NCBI GenBank assembly: GCA_905480545.1
Contig: CAJQQR010000078.1
Location: 1 to 64,000 of the forward strand
Reading direction: 5' to 3'
From: an uncultured Pirellulaceae bacterium
GTDB taxonomy: Bacteria > Planctomycetota > Planctomycetia > Pirellulales > Pirellulaceae
Length of the DNA stretch: 64,000 bases
Shown: piece after piece, positions 15,103 through 24,661 of the stretch
How positions within the stretch are numbered: position 1 is the stretch's first letter
How the letters are laid out: each line of letters starts with the position of its first letter
Made by a program: the position numbers and the translations under genes
Notes under the pieces: generated by a model
The model's database searches: none
Told to the model about the DNA's origin: nothing
The model's input: the letters and a program-made list of their open reading frames with translations, nothing else

Positions 15103-16854
15103 ATGTATCAACTCATTTTTTCACGCACGCTCACTTTGGCACTTCTGGCTGGATTGATGAACGTTGGCTTAATCAACGTTTCTGAAGTGGAAGCGCAAAC
15201 AGAGAAGAAAACGTCTGTTTCGAAGAAACCTGCGACATCTCGATCAAATCGTAAATCGAAGGTCGAATTGCCGCGTCAGGTGGTGAAGATCAATGAATTG
15301 GTGAAACAGACGTGGGATGATTACGAGATGAAACCATCTCGTCAGGCGAGTGATGGTGAGTGGTGCCGGCGGGTTCATCTTGACATCATTGGCCGAATTC
15401 CAACTGTCGTCGAATTGGATGAATTCATCAAAGACCGGGCAAAGGACAAGCGCTCCGCCTTGGTCGCCAAGTTGCTTTATGACGATCAATACACCGAAGA
15501 GTATGCTCGCAATTGGACAACCTTGTGGACCAACATTTTGATTGGCCGTGCAGGCGGAACAGAACGGAATTCACTAACCAGTCGCGAGGGGATGCAAAAG
15601 TACCTACGTGATACGTTTGCCCGAAATAAACCGTACGACAAAATGGTCCACGAGTTGGTTTCTGCGACTGGGACAACCACCCCGGGCGGTGAGCAGTTCA
15701 ATGGTGCAACCAATTTCCTTGCGATGAAAGTCAACGAGGAAAAAGGGAGCCTTGCCACTGCGGCAACTTCAAAGACTTTCCTCGGACTTCAGGTTCAATG
15801 CACGCAATGCCATAACCATCCCTTCAACGATTGGAAGCAGCAGAAGTATTGGGAGATGAATGCGTTCTTCCGTCAAACTCGTGCGCTTCGTCGGTTTACT
15901 CCCGGCACACGAAACGTGAGCGGCGCCGAGTTAGTTGATCAAGATTTCGCTGGCGAAGACAACTTTCCTGAACAGGCCCGCGTTTTTTATGAACTTCGAA
16001 ATGGCGAGACCCGAATGGCGTTGCCCAAATTTGTCGACGGAACCGGGATTGGAAGCAGCGGTTACGTTGAGCAAGTGAATCGACGATCTGAATTGGCAAA
16101 GAAGATTGTCAAGTCAGAATACCTGGATAAGACGATCGTCAATCGAATGTGGGCCCATTTTTTCGGATACGGGTTCACGAAACCGATTGATGATCTTGGC
16201 CCACACAATCAGCCGTCACACCCTGATCTGATGGATTATTTGGCAGGCGAAGTCAAGAACAACAGTTACAATCTCAAAGAGTTGATTACATGGATCTGTT
16301 TGACCGACGCTTATTCATTGGAAAGTAAGGCCAATGCCTCAAATGCGGCCGACGATCCCCAGTTAGGCGAAACACCAAAATTCACTCATTTTTATCTTCG
16401 TCAGATGCGAGCCGAGGAACTTTACGAGTCACTTTTAGTTGCCACGCAAGCCGCCCAAGCTCGCGGAAACTACGAGCAACAAGAACGCGAAAAGAATCAA
16501 TGGCTTTCCCAATTCGTTTCCCAATTTGGAACGGATGAGGGTGATGAAACAACGTCTTTCAATGGTACGATTCCACAAGTATTAATGATGTTCAACGGTG
16601 GAATGATCAAGAAAGCAACCGATACGAAGAATGGGGGCTTCTTGTCAAAGGTCGCGACCAGCAATCTTTCTCGGGATCGCAAGCTGGAATACTTGTTCGC
16701 CGCAGCCTTTGCGAGAAAACCCACGCGTAACGAAAAAACAGAAATCACCAACGTTCAGTTGGTAGATGGTGTTTACAAAGGCAACGAGTTGAATTGGTTG
16801 GCGGACGTCTGGTGGTCGATGATCAATAGCAACGAGTTTATTTTCAATCACTAA
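15103..16854 (+). CDS. DUF1549/DUF1553 domain protein
   Basis: The 583-residue protein has an N-terminal signal peptide (hydrophobic residues ~8-25) and a Lys/Ser-rich segment to ~55. The DUF1549 domain follows, with its typical start WCRRVHLDIIGRIPTVVELD. A CTQCHNHPF motif at residues 233-241 has the CxxCH form of a covalent haem site, although haem attachment in this family is not assured. The DUF1553 part begins near NRRSELAKKIVKSEY and includes NRMWAHFFGYGFTKPIDDLG. It ends with FARKPTRNE and SNEFIFNH. Such proteins are a planctomycete hallmark, always close to DUF1501 proteins as here, 139 bases upstream. They are exported. Their activity is unknown. Confidence 0.92.
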   Translation: MYQLIFSRTLTLALLAGLMNVGLINVSEVEAQTEKKTSVSKKPATSRSNRKSKVELPRQVVKINELVKQTWDDYEMKPSRQASDGEWCRRVHLDIIGRIPTVVELDEFIKDRAKDKRSALVAKLLYDDQYTEEYARNWTTLWTNILIGRAGGTERNSLTSREGMQKYLRDTFARNKPYDKMVHELVSATGTTTPGGEQFNGATNFLAMKVNEEKGSLATAATSKTFLGLQVQCTQCHNHPFNDWKQQKYWEMNAFFRQTRALRRFTPGTRNVSGAELVDQDFAGEDNFPEQARVFYELRNGETRMALPKFVDGTGIGSSGYVEQVNRRSELAKKIVKSEYLDKTIVNRMWAHFFGYGFTKPIDDLGPHNQPSHPDLMDYLAGEVKNNSYNLKELITWICLTDAYSLESKANASNAADDPQLGETPKFTHFYLRQMRAEELYESLLVATQAAQARGNYEQQEREKNQWLSQFVSQFGTDEGDETTSFNGTIPQVLMMFNGGMIKKATDTKNGGFLSKVATSNLSRDRKLEYLFAAAFARKPTRNEKTEITNVQLVDGVYKGNELNWLADVWWSMINSNEFIFNH

Positions 16855-16993
16855 TCAATATTGACGTTTGAAACCCTTCTCATCCTGAATTAGTCTGAGC
16901 ATTGTTAACTGAATCAAAACGTAGGCGATTCATTTCAATAGAACTTAAACATCGCTCAATATCAAAATTTATCATCCATTTTTGGAGCCGAAT

Positions 16994-18292
16994 ATGAAAA
17001 CGCCCACAGGCATGTCTCGACGCCACTTTATGACTCACATGGCAGGTGCTTCGGCATTGACCGGCTCCTCGATGGCGCTGGGAAACACGATTCGTCAAAA
17101 CGCGCCCGATTTAAAGAAACGACGTAAAAGCGCGATTCTTTTATGGATGGGTGGTGGCCCGTCAACGATGGATATTTGGGACCTTAAACCCGGCGCTCCA
17201 ACCGGTGGTGAGTTTAAGCCAATTTCAACCGCCGGCGACATGCAAATTTCCGAGCATATGCCGATGACGGCAAAGATCATGGATCGAATGTCAATTGTTC
17301 GATCCATGTCGACTCGCGAAGCAGATCATGGCCGCGGTCGCTATTACATGCACACCGGTTATGTCCCCAATCCAAACATGGAACATCCGACCTACGGCTC
17401 GGTAATTTCTCACGAGACGATTTCGCAGCGTCCCGAACTTGAAATTCCTCCGTTTGTTTCGGTAGGCAGTGATGCTGGTGGTCCGGGTTTTCTCGGCATG
17501 GCATGGGCTCCGTTTTCGGTCGGTAGCAACGGGCAAGTCCGAAATCTTGGACTTGGTTTAGACACCGAACGAATGCTGCTTCGAAAGAAAATGCTTGAAG
17601 GATTTGGCTCGAATTTCATTGATCGAAAACCGAGTGACGTTTTAGCAGAAATGAAGAAAGTGAACCGAGGCATTGCGGCCAAGGAACACATGGAAGTGAT
17701 CGATAAGACATGGAACCTGATGACCAGCAAGCAGATGGATGCTTTCAAAGTCAATCAAGAGCAACCTGCGGCACTTGAACGCTATGGAAACAATGCGTTT
17801 GGCCGTGGTTGTTTAATGGCCCGTCGTTTGGTTGAACAAGGCGTACCATTTATCGAAGTTGGGAACGGCGGATGGGATAATCATGGCAACATTTTCCCGA
17901 CGCTTCGTGACACAAAACTTCCAACCATTGATCGAGCGATGAGTGCATTGGTGGAAGACCTTACCGAACGTGGTTTGTGGGAAGACACCGTCGTTATTTG
18001 GATGGGCGAATTCAGCAGGACCCCACGAATTAACGGAAACGCCGGACGCGATCACTGGGCCCGGAGCTGGAGTGTTGCAGTTGGTGGTGGTGATATTAAA
18101 GGCGGAATGGCAGTCGGTGCGACAAGCGAAGATGGCACCAAAGTCATAACAGAACCTTATTCATCTGAAGATTTAATGGCGACCGTTTGTAAGGGGTTGG
18201 GAATTTCACTTAATACGACCTTCACCAGCCGTAACAATCGTCCAATGAAAATCGCCAATGGTGGAAAAGTCATCAAAGAACTATTTTCATAG
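16994..18292 (+). CDS. DUF1501 domain protein, Tat-exported
   Basis: The ATG at 16994 follows GGAG at 16984-16987 with good spacing and gives 432 residues. An in-frame TTG at 16982 is part of that ribosome binding site region. The start carries a twin-arginine motif, MSRRHFMTHMAGASALTG. The DUF1501 domain has WMGGGPSTMDIWDLKPG near the N-terminus, NGGWDNHGNIFPTL in the middle, and WMGEFSRTPRINGNAGRDHW near the end. It is the partner of the DUF1549/DUF1553 gene just upstream, and the two are probably co-transcribed and both act outside the cytoplasm. The paralogue at 3820 shares the same motifs. Confidence 0.92.
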   Translation: MKTPTGMSRRHFMTHMAGASALTGSSMALGNTIRQNAPDLKKRRKSAILLWMGGGPSTMDIWDLKPGAPTGGEFKPISTAGDMQISEHMPMTAKIMDRMSIVRSMSTREADHGRGRYYMHTGYVPNPNMEHPTYGSVISHETISQRPELEIPPFVSVGSDAGGPGFLGMAWAPFSVGSNGQVRNLGLGLDTERMLLRKKMLEGFGSNFIDRKPSDVLAEMKKVNRGIAAKEHMEVIDKTWNLMTSKQMDAFKVNQEQPAALERYGNNAFGRGCLMARRLVEQGVPFIEVGNGGWDNHGNIFPTLRDTKLPTIDRAMSALVEDLTERGLWEDTVVIWMGEFSRTPRINGNAGRDHWARSWSVAVGGGDIKGGMAVGATSEDGTKVITEPYSSEDLMATVCKGLGISLNTTFTSRNNRPMKIANGGKVIKELFS

Positions 18293-18453
18293 GACGGTTT
18301 CATTTCACAGGACGGGTTCAGGGTCATCTACTGGCCCAATTTGCTTGAAAACAACACTCAGGGTCGAAATTTTCAAGAAAAGCATGAACACATGGTGCTT
18401 CGGCATCGTAGTAACAACCGAAGAGATTCCTAAAGATATAGAAGAATGAAATG

Positions 18454-18483
18454 AAAAAGGACAGTAAAACACAGTCCTTTTTT
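18454..18483 (+). terminator. Rho-independent terminator after the DUF1501 gene
   Basis: AAAAAGGAC and GTCCTTTTTT pair around an 11-base loop, ending in six T. It lies about 160 bases beyond the stop of the DUF1501 gene in the 375-base gap before the bicarbonate transporter gene. I see nothing else in that gap. Confidence 0.75.
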
Positions 18484-18667
18484 CATGCGCTATCCCTTGT
18501 GTCAAATTCGTTGTCATAGCGCCGCACTAGGAAGTTGAGTCAAATAGTGCCCCTTCGTCTAAATTACGATGGCGGACAATAACGATTTGAAACATAATTC
18601 GGCTGCCCCCACAATCTAAAATTACGAACCTCTGTAACTGCGTGAAAATCAAAGCAGGAATGATCCA

Positions 18668-20707
18668 TTGAAAAAGCTGCTAGAGTCTTGCGAAAACGAC
18701 CTTTTGATGTTGGACCTTCAGTCTCGTTCGCTTGATGCTGCGGTGAGCGATATGATCGACCAACTTGCCGAGAAAGGCGTGATCGATCGTGCAGATACGC
18801 AAACCATTCTCAACGGAATCAAGGCTAGAGAAGATCTGGCAAGCACAGCGATCGGGAATGCCGCGATTGTCCCGCATGTCTATCTGGATTGCATTTCTAA
18901 GCCGGTCATCGCAATCGCTCGTCTCAAGCAAGCAATCAACGTCGGGGCACCAGACGGTGCCCCGGTCCAGTTAATTTTTCTGCTGATTGGTCCGCCTGAA
19001 GCAACAGCCGAACACTTGGACTCGCTGGCTCATATCGCTCGATTAATGTCCGACGATGAGTTTCATTATCTAGCGGTAACTGCAAAAGCAACCAAGCAAT
19101 TCAAAGACGCCATCGAATCGCGAATGAGTGGCAAATCCGCTGCGGTCCATCACGACTCGATTGGTGAGGGCCTGAGATATTCCGGCAAACTGTTTGGCGG
19201 ATTTATTGGAGACGTCAAACGTCGCCTCTCACATTACAAATCTGACATTGTTGACGGTTTGCATTCCAAGTCCGTTGGTTCAACGATTTTTTTGTTCTTT
19301 GCGTGTTTGGCACCGGCGATTATTTTCGGCGGGCTCATGGACGATAAAACGGGTGGACAGATCGGAGCGGTTGAGATGATCATCGCGACCGCAGCCTGCG
19401 GGCTGGTCTACGCGATTTTTGCCGGACAACCCATGATCATTTTGGGCGGTACCGGCCCGATGTTAATATTTACAGGGTTGCTTTATGAATTCTGCACCGC
19501 AAATGAAATCGCGTTTTTGCCCGCCTATGCATGGGTCGGGTTTTGGACCGGTGCAATCCTGTTGGTACTTGCTTTTACCGATGCAAGTTGTTTGATGCGG
19601 TACTTCACTCGCTTTACGGATGAAATATTTGCTGCCCTGATTTCAATTATCTTTATCTACGAGGCGGTCAAGAGCCTGATTCATATCTTTCATGAGCATG
19701 GTGAAACGTCCAGCTACGATATCGCCCTGTTGTCTTTGCTTTTGGCGATTGGAACTTTTTACATCGCATCACAATTGAGTGCATTTCGTAAAAGTCATTT
19801 GCTAGTTCCACAGCTGCGTGAATTCCTGGCGGATTTCGGTCCGACGTTGGCCATTATCGCGATGGCCGCCGTCGCCTACATGACACGCGACGCCATTAAA
19901 TTAGATGTGCTGCCAGCACCCGAAAGCATCCAACCTACGGATTCGGAAAGAAGTTGGCTCGTTGGTTTTATGGACACTCCGACGTGGGTGATCTGGGCGT
20001 CTATTGTTCCAGCGATTTTGTGTAGCATTCTCGTCTACCTTGATCAAAATATCACTGCAAGACTGGTCAACAGTCGGGACAACAATTTGCAAAAAGGTGA
20101 ATCGTATCACCTCGACCTTGGTGTAGTTGGAGTTTTGATCGCGGTCTGTTCAGCATTTGGCTTACCTTGGTTGGTTGCTGCGACAGTCCGTTCACTGAAT
20201 CACGTGCGTTCGTTGGCAAGCACGGAAGAAGTGATCGATCGTGGAGGAACCGCCCACACCCACATCCTTCATGTGCGGGAAAATCGCATCACAGGAATTT
20301 CGATCCACTTGCTGGTCGGTTTGTCTTTGCTATTGCTGCCTTGGTTTAAGTACATTCCGATGGCCGTGTTGTTTGGTTTGTTCCTTTACATGGGCGTCGT
20401 TTCGATGAAAGGAAATCAGTTCTTTGAGCGCCTCAGTTTATGGCTGACCGATCCTGCCCTTTATCCCGCAACCCACTATGTCCGTCGCGTTCCATGGCGC
20501 ACCATCCATTTGTTCACCGTTATTCAGCTACTCTGTCTGGTTGTGTTGTGGACCGTCAAAGCTAGCGCTTGGGGGATACTGTTTCCTGTTTTCATTGCGA
20601 TACTCGTCCCCATCCGCTTTGCTTTGGGTTACTTTATCAACTCAAAACATATCGAAATTTTAGATGCGGAAGAGAATCCGGAGGAAGAAGAAGAGACCTG
20701 GTCGTAA
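18668..20707 (+). CDS. PTS EIIA-like domain fused to SLC4-type bicarbonate transporter
   Basis: The 679-residue protein starts with TTG at 18668, eight bases after an AGCAGGA site. Residues ~1-155 form a PTS EIIA type 2 domain, with His70 in AIVPHVYLD at the normal phospho-histidine position. Residues ~170-655 match the band 3/SLC4 anion exchanger fold: FFACLAPAIIFGGLMDD, the conserved FAGQPMIILGGTGPMLIF, ALISIIFIYEAVKSL, and a late VGLSLLLLPW with GLFLYMGVVSM. SLC4 proteins move bicarbonate or carbonate, often with sodium. The fusion suggests control of inorganic carbon or pH homeostasis by phosphorylation. No other PTS gene is nearby. The EIIA-like domain may instead bind a regulator without being phosphorylated. 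Confidence 0.88.
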   Translation: MKKLLESCENDLLMLDLQSRSLDAAVSDMIDQLAEKGVIDRADTQTILNGIKAREDLASTAIGNAAIVPHVYLDCISKPVIAIARLKQAINVGAPDGAPVQLIFLLIGPPEATAEHLDSLAHIARLMSDDEFHYLAVTAKATKQFKDAIESRMSGKSAAVHHDSIGEGLRYSGKLFGGFIGDVKRRLSHYKSDIVDGLHSKSVGSTIFLFFACLAPAIIFGGLMDDKTGGQIGAVEMIIATAACGLVYAIFAGQPMIILGGTGPMLIFTGLLYEFCTANEIAFLPAYAWVGFWTGAILLVLAFTDASCLMRYFTRFTDEIFAALISIIFIYEAVKSLIHIFHEHGETSSYDIALLSLLLAIGTFYIASQLSAFRKSHLLVPQLREFLADFGPTLAIIAMAAVAYMTRDAIKLDVLPAPESIQPTDSERSWLVGFMDTPTWVIWASIVPAILCSILVYLDQNITARLVNSRDNNLQKGESYHLDLGVVGVLIAVCSAFGLPWLVAATVRSLNHVRSLASTEEVIDRGGTAHTHILHVRENRITGISIHLLVGLSLLLLPWFKYIPMAVLFGLFLYMGVVSMKGNQFFERLSLWLTDPALYPATHYVRRVPWRTIHLFTVIQLLCLVVLWTVKASAWGILFPVFIAILVPIRFALGYFINSKHIEILDAEENPEEEEETWS

Positions 20708-20895
20708 AGCAAATTTACATTTGGTCTGGGCTCATTGTCTTTCCGTCAATTCCGTCACGCGACCATCGACAATCCAATGAAGAACATCTTTTCACACCGT
20801 GCGGAAATTTGAGAATACGAAAGCGTTTAGAACAGCTGGAGCGATTCGTGAGTGTTTCAGAGATCTCGCAACACTTCTAAAAAAAACATTCGAAA

Positions 20896-21903
20896 CTAGC
20901 GATTCGCTGGATTTTGCTGAGAAGTTGATGATCTCGGGCCCTGGATGGGTGCTTTTTTTGCACCGATTTTTTTGCCACCGATTTTTTTACCACCGATTTT
21001 TTTACCACCGACAAGCTTTGCCCGAGGGTGCGCTTTCTCGTAGATGTCCTTCAATCCGGCGGTACTGACATGGGTATAAATCTGGGTCGTGACCAGGCTC
21101 TTATGTCCCAGTAACTCTTGGACGCTCCGAATATCTGCACCAGCATCAAGAAGATGCGTCGCAAAACTGTGTCGCAGGGTATGCGGGGAAGTTCGAAGGT
21201 CCAAACCGGTCACCATCAAGTACTTTTCTACCATCCGGCCGATGCTGCGTGTCGTGATGCGTTTGCCAAATTTGTTAACAAACAACGGCATCTTGCCATT
21301 CTCGGTTTTGGCCCTGCGTTGTCGCTGCCATTTTCTAATCGCTTTGATCGCAAAGGAACCCAGCGGAGCCAGTCGCTCACGTTTGCCTTTTCCGGCAACC
21401 CGAACATATCCATCTTCGAGATCCAGACTCGAATCATTGATACCGACCAATTCACTGACTCGCAGGCCTGCTGAATAAAGGACCTCAAAAATGGCTCGGT
21501 CGCGAGTACCCATGGTGTCATCCAACGGGGGAGCCTGCAGTAACTTGCCAATCTCGTCGGTCGTGAGGAAGTGAGGCAGTTTTCGTTCAGGACGTGGGTT
21601 CTTTAAAGGCTTGGCCGGGTTGCTATCAACAAGACCTTCGCGTTGACCGAACCGGAAAAAACTTCGAAGGCTTGCAAGACGTCGGGAAATCGAGCTTTTC
21701 GCGTATCCTGCTTCATGCAGTGCTGCCACGTATCCTCTCAAATCGAGAGATGTAATTTGCTGGGGCTCAGGAGTTCGGCCATCATCTTCGGCAAGGAACT
21801 CAGCGAGACTCGTCAAATCTTCTTTGTAAGACTTGATGGTGTAATCGGACGAATTGCGTTCAACTTTGAGGTAGGTCAGAAATCGCTGGATTGCTTCAAG
21901 CAT
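20896..21903 (-). CDS. XerC/XerD-type tyrosine recombinase with repeat tail
   Basis: The 335-residue enzyme has a SAM-like N-terminal DNA-binding region (to ~105) and a full tyrosine recombinase catalytic domain. Catalytic residues are visible as R148 (AGLRVSEL), K172 or K174, H241 and R244 ([12 protein letters not shown]), H267 (LLGHKSL) and Tyr276 (TTQIYTHV). This fits a chromosome-dimer resolution recombinase of the Xer family. It could be XerC or XerD; I cannot tell which from this sequence alone. Beyond residue ~298 there is an unusual Lys-rich tail with [19 protein letters not shown], encoded by a 15-base tandem repeat with T7 runs on the plus strand. The gene follows a short conserved partner gene, probably in one transcript. 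Confidence 0.9.
   Translation of the reverse strand: MLEAIQRFLTYLKVERNSSDYTIKSYKEDLTSLAEFLAEDDGRTPEPQQITSLDLRGYVAALHEAGYAKSSISRRLASLRSFFRFGQREGLVDSNPAKPLKNPRPERKLPHFLTTDEIGKLLQAPPLDDTMGTRDRAIFEVLYSAGLRVSELVGINDSSLDLEDGYVRVAGKGKRERLAPLGSFAIKAIRKWQRQRRAKTENGKMPLFVNKFGKRITTRSIGRMVEKYLMVTGLDLRTSPHTLRHSFATHLLDAGADIRSVQELLGHKSLVTTQIYTHVSTAGLKDIYEKAHPRAKLVGGKKIGGKKIGGKKIGAKKAPIQGPRSSTSQQNPANR
20950..21010. repeat. Tandem repeat, 15-base unit, inside the recombinase gene
   Basis: On the plus strand the unit CCACCGATTTTTTTx repeats about four times with small changes. It encodes the KKIGG repeats of the recombinase tail on the minus strand. Its 15-base period keeps the frame, but the T7 runs are prone to slippage. 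Confidence 0.8.
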
Positions 21904-21932
21904 TCATTCAAATTGCTATGACAGCAATCATA

Positions 21933-22178
21933 TCAATAGGAATAATCATCTGGATCGTTGTGGTCTGCCGCTTCGAAAATAGGATCGGAGTCAAAGCGGT
22001 TTGCTTCGGCAGTATCAGCCGTCGAGCGAATTTTTTGACTCAAAACTGCAGCATCGTACCAAGTGAAACTCAGGTCAGGATCCGATGCATACTTGCCCAG
22101 TTGACGTAATGTTTCCGATCGATTGTTGTCGTCGAACAAGAAGACGTATTTCTCTTCGCCTTTGACGAGTGCAAGCAT
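21933..22178 (-). CDS. Small conserved protein upstream of the recombinase gene
   Basis: The ATG at 22178 gives about 81 residues beginning MLALVKGEEKYVFLFDD. A GTG at 22196 would add six residues. The sequence continues with a helix (ETLRQLGKYASDPDLSFTW) and YDAAVLSQKIRS. I recognise this pattern as a short protein widespread in planctomycetes, but no function is known to me. The acidic C-terminus ends in HNDPDDYSY. It lies 29 bases upstream of the recombinase gene on the same strand, which suggests co-expression. Confidence 0.75.
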   Translation of the reverse strand: MLALVKGEEKYVFLFDDNNRSETLRQLGKYASDPDLSFTWYDAAVLSQKIRSTADTAEANRFDSDPIFEAADHNDPDDYSY

Positions 22179-22424
22179 GTTTAATTCTTGTGCCACTTGA
22201 TGAACGCCCCCCGACGTTGATTCGATTCAAAGTTGATTTCGCAAGAGTTGTATCGTCGAGTCCGCTCAAAAAAACAACATTTTGATCTTATCTAATCCAT
22301 TATCGTTTGAATGGCGAACGAGCTTTATCGATTATCACGTTTACTGGGTAAGGTTTTTTCGCTTGTAGTGAAACGAATTATTTTTCACAAAAACGGTACT
22401 GACCGGATCACAATGATCCGTCTC

Positions 22425-22586
22425 TTAAAACGGCGTCCATAGATGCCATCGAAACATGCGATAGCGTTGTAGATAGCGATGCAGATAGCTGGCAAACTGC
22501 ATGCTAAGACCATACATAAGCATAGGGTTCTCGATGACGTAATTCGAATCGATTAAGGCTTCGACAAACCGCAATTCCCGATACAC
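22425..22586 (-). CDS. Possible 53-residue protein after the serine dehydratase gene
   Basis: This frame starts with GTG at 22586 and is read in the same direction as the serine dehydratase gene, 31 bases after its stop. The translation (VYRELRFVEALIDSNYVIEN, then PMLMYGLSMQFASYLHRYLQ, then RYRMFRWHLWTPF) looks protein-like, amphipathic and rich in Tyr and Arg. Upstream codons in the same frame also look coding (DPEYRAASG) but follow a TAG. It may be a real small gene or the C-terminal remnant of a lost one. I do not recognise a family. The other 22197-22424 bases of this gap show nothing clear. Confidence 0.35.
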   Translation of the reverse strand: MYRELRFVEALIDSNYVIENPMLMYGLSMQFASYLHRYLQRYRMFRWHLWTPF

Positions 22587-22617
22587 ACCACTGGCCGCTC
22601 GGTATTCCGGGTCCTAA

Positions 22618-23994
22618 TCAGCATTCGGTAATATTCACAGCTAACCCGCCACGTGAAGTTTCTTTATATTTACTGGACATGTCTTCGCCGGTACGCCGCA
22701 TCGTCTTGATGACTTTGTCGAGCGATACACGATGTTTTCCGTTGCCACGCAGTGCCAATCGCGATGCATTGATTGCTTTAACTGCCCCCATCGCATTCCG
22801 CTCAATGCATGGAACCTGCACCAGCCCTCCGATCGGATCGCAGGTCAAACCCAGATTATGTTCCATTCCGATTTCCGCAGCTTCTTCGACCTGCTCCGGA
22901 TTGCCGCCCAGGACTTCGGTTAGTGCTCCCGCCGCCATGGAACAGGCGACGCCGACTTCGCCCTGACAGCCGACCTCTGCACCCGAAATCGATGCATTCA
23001 TTTTATAAAGCATTCCGATCGCGCCAGACGTCAGAAAGAACTTGATGATGCCGTCTTCGTTTGAGCCCGGATAAAACCGATCATAGTAATGCAGAACGGC
23101 TGGAATGATCCCAGCTGCGCCATTGGTCGGAGCGGTTACCACCCGCCCACCGGCGGCGTTTTCCTCATTCACCGCAAGCGCGTATAGATCCACCCAATCG
23201 AGAATCGTGAGCGGATCCTGCTGTTGAGTCTCATATTGACATGACAACTTCTGAAAAAGTGCAGCTGCACGCCGTTCTACCTTCAGTCCGCCGGGAAGTA
23301 TCCCAGTCATGCGGCAACCACGCTCAACACATTCCTTCATTACTTTCCAGAGCTTTAGGATTCCGGATCGAATATCGTTTTCGTCGCGCAAGGCCTTTTC
23401 ATTTTCCCAAACAATACGGCTAATTGCGAATTTTTTTTCCGCGGCTATATCTAGTAGTTCAGCTGCGGATTGAAATGGATATGGAATTGTCGGACCACCG
23501 ACAACTTCATCCGAATCGGAATTCTCTTGTACAACAAATCCTCCGCCAATCGAAAAATAGGTTTTCTCTAATATCAAGTTGCCCTGGGCGTCGGATGCAA
23601 AAAACGTCAAACCGTTTGGATGGAAGTCCAAGATTTCTTTACGAAGAAAGTGAATATCCGCTTCAGGATTAAATTGAATTGAGGTCTCGTCGACGGCGAG
23701 TTTTTTTTCGATTTCAACATTTGTGAGCAACGCTTCCACTTGGTCTGGATCGATTGAATCAGGTGTGTAACCGAGCAGTCCCATGACCAACGCACGATCT
23801 GTTCCGTGCCCTTTTCCGGTCAATGCCAGTGAACCATACAAGTGGATTTTCAAATGGCACACGTTTATGAGCAGTTTCTCGGACCTTAAGCTATCCAAGA
23901 AGACCTTCGCAGCCCTCATCGGACCGACTGAATGCGAGCTGGAGGGGCCAATACCGATCGAAAACAAATCGAAAATACTGATATAAGATTTCAT
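22618..23994 (-). CDS. sdaA: L-serine ammonia-lyase, iron-sulphur type, single chain
   Basis: The ATG at 23994 gives 458 residues starting [20 protein letters not shown], the normal family start. A TTG at 24024 would add ten residues and is less likely. The N-terminal beta domain carries [14 protein letters not shown]. The catalytic alpha domain has [18 protein letters not shown], then [20 protein letters not shown] and [19 protein letters not shown]; the conserved cysteines in these segments ligate the 4Fe-4S cluster. The enzyme converts L-serine to pyruvate and ammonia in the cytoplasm. The length matches fused-type enzymes of bacteria such as E. coli. It converges with nothing on its 3' side but a small frame, and a VOC gene lies just upstream. 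Confidence 0.95.
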   Translation of the reverse strand: MKSYISIFDLFSIGIGPSSSHSVGPMRAAKVFLDSLRSEKLLINVCHLKIHLYGSLALTGKGHGTDRALVMGLLGYTPDSIDPDQVEALLTNVEIEKKLAVDETSIQFNPEADIHFLRKEILDFHPNGLTFFASDAQGNLILEKTYFSIGGGFVVQENSDSDEVVGGPTIPYPFQSAAELLDIAAEKKFAISRIVWENEKALRDENDIRSGILKLWKVMKECVERGCRMTGILPGGLKVERRAAALFQKLSCQYETQQQDPLTILDWVDLYALAVNEENAAGGRVVTAPTNGAAGIIPAVLHYYDRFYPGSNEDGIIKFFLTSGAIGMLYKMNASISGAEVGCQGEVGVACSMAAGALTEVLGGNPEQVEEAAEIGMEHNLGLTCDPIGGLVQVPCIERNAMGAVKAINASRLALRGNGKHRVSLDKVIKTMRRTGEDMSSKYKETSRGGLAVNITEC

Positions 23995-24051
23995 GTTATT
24001 GCTTTGGACCTGAAGAGACTGCAATGTTCGCCTGATGAATTTTACTTTGAA

Positions 24052-24477
24052 TCAACTTGCGAACAGCATTTCTGGGTTCTTAAAAGCCTTGAATTCCAAA
24101 CCATTACCGCTTGGATCGGTGATGAACATTGTTGCTTGCTCGCCCGGCTCACCTTTGAATCGGATGTAGGGTCCGATCAGGAACTCCGATACATGCGGTA
24201 TCAGTCGATCACGAAGTTGATGCCAATCGTCCCATCGCAAAACTGCGCCAAAATGACTGGAGGGAACGTTTTTTTCGTCAACCAAATTGGTCGCGACATG
24301 CGGCATTTCATTGACCAAATGAGCGGTAACCTGGTGGCCGAAGAAGTCGAAGTCGATCCACCGATCACTTGTCCGGCCGATTTTGCATCCGATCACGTTC
24401 TTGTAAAACGTTTCTGTTTTCGGCAAATCGATGACGGGAAACGCTAAATGAAACGGTGGCGTATGAGTTTTAGACAT
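24052..24477 (-). CDS. VOC-family (glyoxalase/dioxygenase fold) protein
   Basis: The 141-residue protein has the paired beta-alpha-beta-beta-beta units of the vicinal oxygen chelate fold. The first unit starts [20 protein letters not shown] with His at the usual metal position. The second contains SSHFGAVL and ends [18 protein letters not shown], where Glu is the likely ligand. The order H, H, E is consistent with a metal-dependent VOC enzyme, although the substrate is unknown. It lies 57 bases upstream of the serine dehydratase start on the same strand and may share its transcript. Confidence 0.82.
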   Translation of the reverse strand: MSKTHTPPFHLAFPVIDLPKTETFYKNVIGCKIGRTSDRWIDFDFFGHQVTAHLVNEMPHVATNLVDEKNVPSSHFGAVLRWDDWHQLRDRLIPHVSEFLIGPYIRFKGEPGEQATMFITDPSGNGLEFKAFKNPEMLFAS

Positions 24478-24661
24478 GTGGTAGACTTGATAATTGAAGT
24501 CGGAGCGATTTTACGGCGGAAGTCAATCGCAGCGGAGATAGGTTAACGACAAAACTCTCCGCAAACTGAATTGATCGATTTCGATTCGTTAACTGCCGTA
24601 ACTTTCTCACAAAACCAGTTTACCTAGAAGGGCGCGTTCGTTTTTCCGTTTTATTCCGCAA

